Shown: positions 41,776 to 49,093 of the stretch, in pieces | How the letters are laid out: each line of letters begins with the position of its first letter | Position numbering within the stretch: position 1 is the stretch's first letter | Assembly (NCBI GenBank): GCA_039414355.1 | Contig: JBCDJN010000021.1 | Span: 1-55,065 of the forward strand | Direction: 5' to 3' | Length of the DNA: 55,065 nucleotides | From: JBCCQL01 sp039414355 | GTDB lineage: Bacteria > Planctomycetota > Planctomycetia > Pirellulales > Lacipirellulaceae | Translations under genes and position numbers: made by a program | The notes under the pieces: model-generated | Database searches by the model: none | Told to the model about the DNA's origin: nothing | What the model saw: only the letters and a program-made list of their open reading frames with translations

Positions 41776-42228
41776 TCAGGTTTCCCACCAAAGAGCGTAA
41801 ACGAGAAACGTGCCGTCGCCTTGATCGACCGCACCGACGTACAGCCACCTATCTTCAGACAACGGGGTCTCGCCGCCGAGAAGCGAATGGGTTTCTGGAT
41901 CCCACCAGCCGCTTGCCGCTGTTGACCACGGAATTACGAACTCGGGTTGGAAGTCCTTTAGGGCGACGGTGTCCTGAAAGACTTCGCTCAGCGACGCCGC
42001 TTTCACGGAGAACTTGAAGTATAGAGACGAACCGCCCCAACCTTGGATCGATTTGTACCCGAGCGGAGAGATGTCGGCATCGGGCTTGAGCAACATCCAA
42101 TGGCGGCAGATTGCTACGTGCTCGGCCGTCGGAGAAGCAGTTGTTTCGTTTTTGCCGACTTCAATGCATCCGGCGCAGTGAGTCAGAAGAACTGCCGCTG
42201 CAGCAAGTCCGCGAGTTCGATTTTTCAT
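41776..42228 (-). CDS. Hypothetical lipoprotein, 150 residues
   Basis: A short exported protein: a basic start MKNRTRG, a hydrophobic leader and the lipobox-like CAGC, with Cys21 the likely lipid site. The mature part is rich in aromatic residues (YKSIQGWGGSSLYFKF; ASGWWDPETHSL) and looks beta in character, ending in YALWWET. No family is recognised. The codon choice is slightly less GC-rich than in the housekeeping neighbours. It lies 37 bases from dapB and 6 bases from the next small gene upstream, all on the minus strand, so cotranscription is likely. Confidence 0.72.
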   Translation of the reverse strand: MKNRTRGLAAAAVLLTHCAGCIEVGKNETTASPTAEHVAICRHWMLLKPDADISPLGYKSIQGWGGSSLYFKFSVKAASLSEVFQDTVALKDFQPEFVIPWSTAASGWWDPETHSLLGGETPLSEDRWLYVGAVDQGDGTFLVYALWWET

Positions 42229-42234
42229 CGGTCG

Positions 42235-42507
42235 TCAGTTGCTCGACACGGGCGAGACATCGCCCTCGGTTGCCTCGCCGCGCAAGTCAGCGAGCGGCTT
42301 GATCGAGGTGATGTGCAGCAGCGAGCAAAGCTGATAGTCAGCGGGTACTCCATCCTTAAGCTTCAGTCCGACGAGAAGGTGACGCCTCGTGAGCAACGCC
42401 ACTTCGGGGTGAGGAACCTGGAACTTCTCGCCACTGGACATGGTGACCTCGAACGCCCGGAAGGGCTGCTCGTCTAGCAGTCGCTTAACGTCACCGGCGT
42501 TCACCAT
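42235..42507 (-). CDS. Conserved small protein, 90 residues
   Basis: A soluble protein of unknown function with the pattern LLDEQPFRAFEVTMSSGEKF (residues 10-29), then VPHPEVALLTRRHLLVG. This 'PFR-FEV-SSGE-HPE' layout is familiar from small planctomycete proteins of about 80-100 residues that probably form a compact beta domain. There is no signal peptide or metal site. It ends 6 bases before the lipoprotein gene and begins 20 bases after the threonine synthase stop, all on one strand. A role linked to either neighbour is not evident. Confidence 0.78.
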   Translation of the reverse strand: MVNAGDVKRLLDEQPFRAFEVTMSSGEKFQVPHPEVALLTRRHLLVGLKLKDGVPADYQLCSLLHITSIKPLADLRGEATEGDVSPVSSN

Positions 42508-42527
42508 GGTCGCGTCTCCCTCTCGGT

Positions 42528-43937
42528 CTAGCTATTCAGCTGAATCGCCCGCACGATCTCGTCCAGGTCGTTGTCCACCTGCACCGCGCGGTTGGCGAAG
42601 GCGGCTCGGCTTACGCCGCGGCTGGCGAGCACTCGGTCGAACTCCGCTTGGTCGGCGGTGTGGTAGGCGACGGTGGCCGTTGGGTCTTTGAGCTGGTGGC
42701 CGGTGAGGACGCAGACGACGCGCTCGCCCGGCTTGATGACGCCCTCTTCGCGGAGCTTCTTGGCGCCGGCGACGCTCGCGGCGCTGGCCGGCTCGCAGCC
42801 CAAGCCGCTCCCCGCGACGCGGCTCTTGGCGTCGAGGATCTCCTGGTCGGTCGCCTCGCGGACCACGCCCTGCATGCACTCCAGCGCCCGCAGGCACTTG
42901 AAGAGGTTGACCGGACGGTTGATCTCAATGGCGCTGGCGATGGTGTCCGCCCGCTGGGCGGCGGCGTCCAGTTCGGCGTAGTAGCCGTCCAGGATCGAGA
43001 GGTCGGGCAGGCCGCCATTCCACCGCAGGCCGCGCTGCTCGTACAGCTCGTAGAGCGTGTCGGCGCCCTTGGCGTTGATCACCGCCAGGCGTGGGCGGCG
43101 ATCGATCAGGCCGAGTTTGTGCAACTCGTGAAACGCCTTGCCGAAGGAGCTCGAGTTGCCCAGGTTGCCGCCCGGCACCACGATCCAGTCCGGCACCTCC
43201 CAGTTCAGGCTCTCCAGGATGCGGAGCATGATGGTCTTCTGACCTTCGAGCCGGAACGGGTTGACGCTGTTGACCAGGTAGATGCCAAGCTGCTTGCTCA
43301 CCTGGCGGACGCGGAGCATGGCGTCGTCGAAGTCGCCGGCGATCTGCATGGTGAGGGCGCCGTAGTCGAGCGCCTGGCTCAGCTTGCCGTAGCTGATCTT
43401 GCCGGAGCCGATGAAGATGACCGCCTGCATCAGCCGGCTCATGCAGCAGTACAGGGCGAGCGACGCGCTGGTGTTGCCGGTCGAAGCGCACGCGGCCCGC
43501 TTGGCGCCAATCATGTGGGCGTGCGTAAAGGCGGCGGTCATGCCGTTGTCTTTGAAGCTGCCCGAGGGGTTCATCCCTTCGTACTGCAGGAACAGTTCCC
43601 CGGGGGCGATGCCGGTGTACTCCGAGACGCCGGGGCTCTGGTGCAGCGGGGTCTGGCCCTCGCCGATGGTTACGATCTTGTCGTCCGGGGCGAACGGCAG
43701 CAGCTCGCGGAAACGCCACACGCCGCTGCGCTCCAGCGGCTCGTTGCGGCGGGCCCATTTCTTCTCGAAGTCCTTCAGCGAGCTGGGCGTCGGCAGCGCG
43801 TCCCAGTCGTAGCAGATGTCGAGCAGCGCCCCGCAGTCATCGCAGCTGGTGCGGACTTCTTCCACGGGGTACTGGGCCCCGCAGCTGGGCATGATGCATT
43901 GCTGGTAGGCCAGCTTGGTGGCGATCGACGCAGGCAC
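42528..43937 (-). CDS. thrC: Threonine synthase
   Basis: A 469-residue PLP enzyme that converts O-phosphohomoserine to threonine. The N terminus has a zinc-ribbon-like set of cysteines (Cys14, Cys19, Cys32, Cys35; CIMPSC and CDDC), usual for this longer class. The PLP lysine is in GMNPSGSFKDNGM (near residue 129), and the phosphate loop is GGNLGNSSSFGKAF. The C-terminal half has the conserved GLGCEPASAAS. The GTG at 43937 gives the N terminus typical for the family and has an AGGG about 10 bases upstream. The open frame continues to an ATG at 44090, but those 51 residues are Ser/Gln/Arg-rich and unlike the family. Confidence 0.93.
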   Translation of the reverse strand: MPASIATKLAYQQCIMPSCGAQYPVEEVRTSCDDCGALLDICYDWDALPTPSSLKDFEKKWARRNEPLERSGVWRFRELLPFAPDDKIVTIGEGQTPLHQSPGVSEYTGIAPGELFLQYEGMNPSGSFKDNGMTAAFTHAHMIGAKRAACASTGNTSASLALYCCMSRLMQAVIFIGSGKISYGKLSQALDYGALTMQIAGDFDDAMLRVRQVSKQLGIYLVNSVNPFRLEGQKTIMLRILESLNWEVPDWIVVPGGNLGNSSSFGKAFHELHKLGLIDRRPRLAVINAKGADTLYELYEQRGLRWNGGLPDLSILDGYYAELDAAAQRADTIASAIEINRPVNLFKCLRALECMQGVVREATDQEILDAKSRVAGSGLGCEPASAASVAGAKKLREEGVIKPGERVVCVLTGHQLKDPTATVAYHTADQAEFDRVLASRGVSRAAFANRAVQVDNDLDEIVRAIQLNS

Positions 43938-44208
43938 GGCGGCGCCCTGTTGAACGAGGGAATGGTCGAAACCGAGGAATTGGCCACTCAGCCGCTCCCG
44001 ATGCGGCGAAGCGCCCCGGCGGCTTGGATCTACTGTAAGGCGTTCGTAAGTAACGACTTGTGAATCGTAGGCAGACCCCCCAGCGGGCACAAGCGGAATC
44101 CTCTCGCCGCGTGTCGCTGGACCGCGCTAGGCGTCAAATTTACCATAGCAGGTCTACCTTATCATCGCCCGCGGCAAGCTGCGGCGTCACCTGGATCATG
44201 AGGCAGCG

Positions 44209-44577
44209 ATGAAGAAAGCGGACCTGGCAAAGTACCACGAGCGATTAGTGGCTCTCCGTGCGCGGCTGCGTGGCGACGTGACGACCATGGCCGAATCCGC
44301 CCTCCGCAAGTCCGGCATCGAGGGCGCCGAGAACGCCGCCATGCCCATCCACATGGCGGAGCTGGGCAGCGACAACTTCGAGCAGGAGTTCACGCTCAGC
44401 CTCGTTGCGAGCGAAGAGGACACGCTCGGCGCCATTGAAGAAGCCTTGATCCGCATACAGCAGGGCAACTATGGCCAGTGTGTTGACTGCGGCGCCCCGA
44501 TCCCCAAGACCCGGCTCAACGCCATCCCGTTCACGCCGCTGTGCGTGCAGTGCGCCGAAGCACGCGAAGGCAATTGA
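44209..44577 (+). CDS. DksA/TraR-type C4 zinc-finger protein
   Basis: A 122-residue protein of the DksA/TraR family, which binds the RNA polymerase secondary channel or acts as a related regulator. The N-terminal two-thirds form a helical hairpin (residues 1-85, acidic and Leu-rich), and the C terminus has four zinc cysteines in CVDCGAPIP and LCVQC. The coiled-coil tip is MPIHMAELGSD, without the double Asp at the position seen in DksA, so ppGpp-type activity is uncertain. The start at the ATG at 44209 has no strong Shine-Dalgarno. It precedes signal peptidase II by about 75 bases on the same strand. Confidence 0.9.
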   Translation: MKKADLAKYHERLVALRARLRGDVTTMAESALRKSGIEGAENAAMPIHMAELGSDNFEQEFTLSLVASEEDTLGAIEEALIRIQQGNYGQCVDCGAPIPKTRLNAIPFTPLCVQCAEAREGN

Positions 44578-44650
44578 CCGCGATTGCGGGCCGAGTTGCT
44601 GAGGCTTGAGGTGGTGTCGAGTTGCTGCGGTTGTTACCGTTCGCGCTGCC

Positions 44651-45289
44651 ATGACCGCGCAAGAACCGCCGCCGCCGCCCGTCGCCGACCCGATCCGCCC
44701 GCCGCTGGGTCGGCCGCCCCTTAACCGTTTCTTCACATTTACGGCGATCGCCGTGGCTGGCTTGGTCGCGGACCTGGTGACGAAGTCCTGGCTCTTCGGC
44801 TGGCCGAAGACACGCTTTGGGGGCGTGCATTGGCTGATTGACGGCTACGTCGGCTTCCAGTGCAGCCTGAACGAAGGGGCCCTCTTCGGCCTAGGTCAGG
44901 GCGCCCAGGCCTGGTTTGCCGCGGTGAGTGTGCTGGCGGGCATCGGCATCGTGGTGTGGCTGTTCCGGTACGGGGCGGCGTGGGATTGGTGGCTCACCGG
45001 CACGCTGGGCGCCATCATGGGCGGCGTGCTGGGGAACCTGTACGACCGCATCGGCCTGCCGGGTATGGCCTGGGGCCGCGGCGGCTGGCCGGTGCCTGAG
45101 GGCCGCACCGAGGGCGAGACGATCTACGCCGTCCGCGATTGGATCCTTCTGCAGCTCAGCGACGACATGCGGTGGCCCAACTTCAACATCGCCGACTCGC
45201 TGCTAGTGGTTGGCGTGGCGGTGCTCTTCTTCCGCAGCTTCGCCGCTCCCAACGGCGGGAGCGCCGCCAAGAGTTCAGGCGAGTCTTGA
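44651..45289 (+). CDS. lspA: Lipoprotein signal peptidase (signal peptidase II)
   Basis: A 212-residue inner-membrane aspartic protease that removes leader peptides of lipoproteins. After a Pro-rich cytoplasmic start (residues 1-22) there are four membrane helices. The catalytic aspartates are in GNLYDRIGLPG and FNIADSLLVVG, and NEGALFG is the conserved loop of the family. An insertion between the two catalytic segments (WGRGGWPVPEGRTEGE) makes it longer than the usual 160 residues, as in other planctomycetes. The ATG at 44651 was chosen over 44606, whose leader is Arg/Val-rich. It would process the lipoproteins encoded in this window, including MalEF and the amylase. Confidence 0.94.
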   Translation: MTAQEPPPPPVADPIRPPLGRPPLNRFFTFTAIAVAGLVADLVTKSWLFGWPKTRFGGVHWLIDGYVGFQCSLNEGALFGLGQGAQAWFAAVSVLAGIGIVVWLFRYGAAWDWWLTGTLGAIMGGVLGNLYDRIGLPGMAWGRGGWPVPEGRTEGETIYAVRDWILLQLSDDMRWPNFNIADSLLVVGVAVLFFRSFAAPNGGSAAKSSGES

Positions 45290-45677
45290 TCGCCTCGACC
45301 TGAATAAGCGACGCCGACGCTAGATCGCGGCGGGGCTCGCTGTTGCGACGTGTGCGCGCGGACGCCGCGTTCAGGTATCCGAAGCGCGCTTGCCACGGAG
45401 ACGGTTCATTCTCGTGCTACCAATCGCCGATCCACACCTGGGTGGTAAACCCCACCAGGGCTGCGGGTAAGTGCACTGTTTCGCGGAAATTTCTTCCGGT
45501 TATCCGAAAACCTGCGGGTTCGAGTTTGACGCTGGCGGCTAGCATCCTTACAAACCGGACCGAGAGGTGAGTTAACAGTGTGTCTGCATGACCCGCAGAT
45601 AGCGTGCTATTGAGCCTCTCCCGCGACCCTTTTCTGTGTTCTGCGAACAACGACTAGCTTTGCTGGAGGCGTACGAG
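45290..45677. other. 390-base spacer before the Rrf2-type gene
   Basis: No credible gene is seen on either strand. A bulged hairpin lies at about 45437-45459 (CCTGGGTGG against CCACCAGG). A promoter-like pair follows at 45526-45554. The section from about 45470 to 45620 is less GC-rich than its surroundings, as expected of a regulatory leader. It probably carries the promoter and 5' leader of the Rrf2-type regulator. Confidence 0.4.
45526..45554 (+). promoter_or_regulatory. Candidate sigma-70-type promoter for the Rrf2-type gene
   Basis: TTGACG at 45526-45531 is followed after 17 bases by TACAAA at 45549-45554, close to the standard -35 and -10 hexamers. Transcription would start about 115 bases before the Rrf2-type gene at 45678. 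This is a visual match only. Confidence 0.35.
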
Positions 45678-46103
45678 ATGAAGATCTCACGTACGGTCGC
45701 CTATGCTGTTCAGGCACTCCTCCAATTGTCCGCTGTGCCCGACGGGCGGCCGGTTGCGTGCGGTCGGTTAGCCGCCGAAGGCCACATGCCGGAGCGTTTC
45801 TTGCTGCAGGTGCTTCGGAGTCTGGTCGAGTCGGGCATCCTCCGGTCCGTTCGCGGTGTCGATGGCGGCTATCTGCTGGACCGCGACCCGGCCGAGGTCT
45901 CGCTGCTTGAGATTGTGCAGGCGTTTGAGCATTCCAATGGTCCGCTCGTGCCTGATCTGGAGGGGCTTCCCGATTACGCCCAGCAACAGCTGCTCATTGC
46001 GATGGCTCGCGTCGCGGATGCTGAGCGGGAGCAGCTTTCGCGCGTCTCGATGGCCGACCTGCGTCCGGCCTCGCCACCCGCCTCACCGCCGGCCACGCCG
46101 TAG
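45678..46103 (+). CDS. Rrf2-family transcriptional regulator
   Basis: A 141-residue regulator with the Rrf2 winged-helix domain: MKISRTVAYAVQALLQLS at the N terminus, the recognition helix in ERFLLQVLRSLVESGIL, and the wing RGVDGGYLLDRDP. Rrf2 proteins such as IscR and NsrR use three cysteines to hold a cluster, but this protein has only one Cys (in VACGRL), so it is unlikely to sense iron-sulfur status in that way. The C terminus is a Pro/Ala-rich tail. GGAG nine bases upstream fixes the ATG at 45678. The next gene is convergent, 49 bases away. Its target is unknown. Confidence 0.92.
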   Translation: MKISRTVAYAVQALLQLSAVPDGRPVACGRLAAEGHMPERFLLQVLRSLVESGILRSVRGVDGGYLLDRDPAEVSLLEIVQAFEHSNGPLVPDLEGLPDYAQQQLLIAMARVADAEREQLSRVSMADLRPASPPASPPATP

Positions 46104-46152
46104 CTTGGTTGGCTGAAGCTGATCCCAAGGCACGCCTTGTTGGGCCGCTGTC

Positions 46153-47169
46153 CTACTGCGCGGCCGAGCGACGGCCCGAAGGTGAGCTGGCGATGGGCGT
46201 GCCCGCCGGCAGTGGGTGGCCCGCCACCGCGTAGCCCTGCTTGAAGAGGAACTCTTTGAGCTGGCGGAACTCGTCGAAGCTGTCGGGATAGATCGAGACG
46301 GTGATCGGCGGCTTCCTGCGTCCGCCGAACGAGTTGATGTGGCGGAGCATGGCCGAGTGGGGCTGGGTGGCTTCGTCGATCGTCTCGCCCAGCACGTCCG
46401 AGGTGGGAAGCACCACGGCCCGAACCAACCGAACCCCACTGGCGGTTCCCTGCGAGGTGACGAACGTTTGCTTCACGAGGTAACACTTCAGCCGGAAACC
46501 CTCAATCGGCCCGACGGTGACGGCCAAGGTGTCGCGATGAGAGACACGCCAGAGCTGCGACTCAACTTTGTCTTTGGAGAGCTTGGTGAGCCGCTCCCAG
46601 GGGATTGGCGCCACTAGGCCGCCGTTGAGTCGGAGGTGAATCTCGTCGCCCTTAACCTGCTTCGCCATGGGAGTCGGCAGGTTCTCGATCTCTTCAACCT
46701 TTGGTTCGGCGGGCAGGATGCTGATCCGCTCGCGGGTTAGCTGCTCGAGCTCGTGCTCGGCGGCGCCCAGCTTAGCGCGGAGGTCGAAGTCGCGGCGTTT
46801 CTGTTCGTCCATGCCGCTGCGTCGCTCTTCGATCTCGTCATCCAAGCCCGCCACGAACGCGGCAAGATCGTCACGCTCGGCTTCGCGCAGCTGCAAGGCT
46901 TCGCGAGACGCCTCAGCCTTGGCGAGCTTCTCCAACGCGTCCTTCCGCTGGGCGAGCGCCGTGTGAACGGCCTCCTCCACTTCGGCGGCGGAGAGCTGCT
47001 CGGCGGGCGGCGGCTCGGGCGTTTCGACCTTCTCGGCGGGGCTGCCCTGCGCGGCGCGCAGGCTGACCACCATGACTAGCAGGATCAGGATGCCCACCAG
47101 GTTCGCGACAATGTCCAGGAACGAATCCTGGCCGGGCAGCTCACTGGCGTTGCTTCTATCGCGTGGCAC
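46153..47169 (-). CDS. TolR/ExbD-like membrane protein with coiled coil
   Basis: A 338-residue protein with one N-terminal membrane helix, DSFLDIVANLVGILILLVMV (residues 15-34), in the style of TolR/ExbD/MotB partners of proton-driven motors; an Asp at position 19 begins the helix. A long coiled coil (about 60-145) rich in Glu, Arg and Ala follows, then a mixed C-terminal domain with no recognised peptidoglycan-binding signature. Its start overlaps the end of the upstream gene by 14 bases, so it is translationally coupled. It is the third gene of a TolQ/TolR-like operon. A role in force transmission across the envelope is inferred. Confidence 0.83.
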   Translation of the reverse strand: MPRDRSNASELPGQDSFLDIVANLVGILILLVMVVSLRAAQGSPAEKVETPEPPPAEQLSAAEVEEAVHTALAQRKDALEKLAKAEASREALQLREAERDDLAAFVAGLDDEIEERRSGMDEQKRRDFDLRAKLGAAEHELEQLTRERISILPAEPKVEEIENLPTPMAKQVKGDEIHLRLNGGLVAPIPWERLTKLSKDKVESQLWRVSHRDTLAVTVGPIEGFRLKCYLVKQTFVTSQGTASGVRLVRAVVLPTSDVLGETIDEATQPHSAMLRHINSFGGRRKPPITVSIYPDSFDEFRQLKEFLFKQGYAVAGHPLPAGTPIASSPSGRRSAAQ

Positions 47170-49036
47170 GAGAACCTCCCGTGGCTGGCAGGACCGTGGG
47201 TTGTTCCCGGGTGGCGGTGCGTTGCTGCTGGATGTCGATGCCGCTGCCGCGGAGCAGCCGAACCAACTCGTCGGCGCGGCGGGCGCCGTTGGGCGAGACG
47301 TGCAGCCGGACCACCGGCCGCCAGTAGAGGCCCTGGCCGGCCATGCCCCACGAGCGGATGCGTCGCTGCATGGCGCCCACGAACGGGGCGACGCCGGCGT
47401 CGGTCGATCCGTCGAGCTTGATCACCTCGCCTCGCGGCTGACGCCCCGGCGTTGGCGCGCCCTCCTGGCTCATCACCACCAACTGGTGGGCGTCAACCAC
47501 GACGCCCACGGTGCGGCGGATCGCGATATCCGATGGCGATCGGTCTTCCAATGCCCAGTCGCCTTGCCGGGACGAGTCGCGCGACGACGAACCGGCGGCG
47601 AAGCTAGAGACGGAGCTTCCCATGGACGCCGACTCGCTCGCGTTCCCGCCCGGGCTCTGCGAGCCCGACTGCGATTGACTGGCCGCCGACGCCGAGCCCG
47701 ACGGCGGTCCACCGGCCGTGGCCGACGTGGCCGCGGACGATTGGCTGGAGGCGAGCTGTTGGTCGCTTGCGTTGCCCGAGCCGTACGCGTCTTCGCTGGC
47801 GTCGTCGGACGGCGGCTGGTAGAGGCCCGGCTTGTTGGGGCCTGGATTGTTGGCGTCGCCGCCGAAGCCGGGCTCGCCCTCGCCATTGCCCCCCGACGAT
47901 TGCGGGCCGGACGCAGCGAAGAACTGTCCGTCGTCAGAACCATCGATGCCGAACGAGCCCGGGTCGCCCTCGCCCCGACTGCCGGTTGTGCCGTCGAGCG
48001 TGCGTCCGTCGTAGGGTTCGCCGCCTCCGCCGCCGCGTTGACCACGCCCCGCGTTGAACGCAGAGCTCTGATAAGCCCGCGGCGCCGCGCGGGCGAGCAG
48101 CTGCCGCCGCATGCGCGAGTGCTTGACCGCTGACGTTTGGGCGTGGCTGAGTGTGGCGCTTGGCATTGAGAAGTCGAGCTCGGTGTCTTCGCTCACCAGC
48201 TCGTAGCCGAAGTCGGAGTCCCAACTGCGGATCGCTTCGCGGACGCGGTAATAGAGCTTGATGCCTTTGGGGCGGACGATGATCAGCGGGTAAGGCTCCG
48301 CGTCCGGGTCGTAGCCGGCGTCGGGGTTCTCGCGGGCGTAGTGCTCTCGCGTGGCCCGCAGCGCCGAGGCGAGCGGGTTGCCCACGCCGAGCGGCTCGAC
48401 GAAGTCGCTGTCCATCAGCTCCACGCCCTCCGGCTGCAGCACCACGCGGTCTTCCAGGCACTCGATGTAGATCGGCCGCCGCCGCGTGCCGCTGCGCCCG
48501 CGGTACGGCACAATGGCGTACGCCTTTTCCTTGCCGGCGTTCTCTTCCTTGATCTCGGCGATCTCTTGCTTGGCTTCTTCGATCAGCTCCTTGAGCTGCT
48601 CAAGGTTGCGCTCCGCCTGCGCGCGGTCGTCTAGCTTCTCGGTCTCGTCGGCCAGCAGCTGGGCGATGGCGGCCCGCTTCGCCTCGACCTCCGAGAGCAT
48701 CCGCCGCATGTGGTCTTCAAGCTGGCTCAGCCGCAGTTGATCTTCGCGAAGAACCTTATCCACGGCTTCCGCCCGAGCGCGGAACTCTTCCTCAGCGGTC
48801 TTTGCCTTGGCCAGTATCGCTTCGCGTTGCTGCTGCTCTTCTTCACTAATGATCTCGGTTTCAGGAGCGTCCTCGGCAACGGCCGCTTCGGTCGGCGCCT
48901 CCGGTGTGCGGTTGCGTGCGGCGTGGCTCATGGCCACCAGCAGGATCACCAAGGCCCCCATCGTGCAGAGCAGCACGGCCAGGAAGGGGAACAAGGAAAC
49001 CGGTGAGCCGCTGGGCTTTTTGGAAGAACGACTCAT
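47156..49036 (-). CDS. Second TolR/ExbD-like membrane protein with coiled coil and Gly/Ser-rich region
   Basis: A 626-residue protein with one N-terminal membrane helix (SLFPFLAVLLCTMGALVILLV, about 14-34), then a long coiled coil (about 60-170, Glu/Lys/Leu-rich). A conserved-looking globular segment (about 170-310, YRGRSGTRRRPIYIECLEDR) follows. Residues 325-505 are a low-complexity Gly/Ser/Asn/Gln stretch, and the last 120 residues fold again (VVVDAHQLVVMSQEG onward). The helix lacks a clear central Asp. The gene lies between the TolQ-like gene (58 bases upstream) and the 338-residue partner (14-base overlap). The flexible middle may span the periplasm. The function is not established. Confidence 0.83.
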   Translation of the reverse strand: MSRSSKKPSGSPVSLFPFLAVLLCTMGALVILLVAMSHAARNRTPEAPTEAAVAEDAPETEIISEEEQQQREAILAKAKTAEEEFRARAEAVDKVLREDQLRLSQLEDHMRRMLSEVEAKRAAIAQLLADETEKLDDRAQAERNLEQLKELIEEAKQEIAEIKEENAGKEKAYAIVPYRGRSGTRRRPIYIECLEDRVVLQPEGVELMDSDFVEPLGVGNPLASALRATREHYARENPDAGYDPDAEPYPLIIVRPKGIKLYYRVREAIRSWDSDFGYELVSEDTELDFSMPSATLSHAQTSAVKHSRMRRQLLARAAPRAYQSSAFNAGRGQRGGGGGEPYDGRTLDGTTGSRGEGDPGSFGIDGSDDGQFFAASGPQSSGGNGEGEPGFGGDANNPGPNKPGLYQPPSDDASEDAYGSGNASDQQLASSQSSAATSATAGGPPSGSASAASQSQSGSQSPGGNASESASMGSSVSSFAAGSSSRDSSRQGDWALEDRSPSDIAIRRTVGVVVDAHQLVVMSQEGAPTPGRQPRGEVIKLDGSTDAGVAPFVGAMQRRIRSWGMAGQGLYWRPVVRLHVSPNGARRADELVRLLRGSGIDIQQQRTATREQPTVLPATGGSRATR

Positions 49037-49093
49037 AGCGCGGCGAGCAGCGGGGCAGGGCGGGCGGAGCGGGGCGTCCGGTGGGGCGCCACC

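Noticed and set aside
43938..44090. Extended N terminus of threonine synthase
   Set aside because: The additional 51 residues do not resemble the family, and the GTG at 43937 gives the expected start just before the cysteine motif.
45417..45650. Minus-strand frame of 77 codons in the spacer before the Rrf2-type gene
   Set aside because: No ribosome-binding site, atypical composition, and it overlaps a promoter-like region on the opposite strand.
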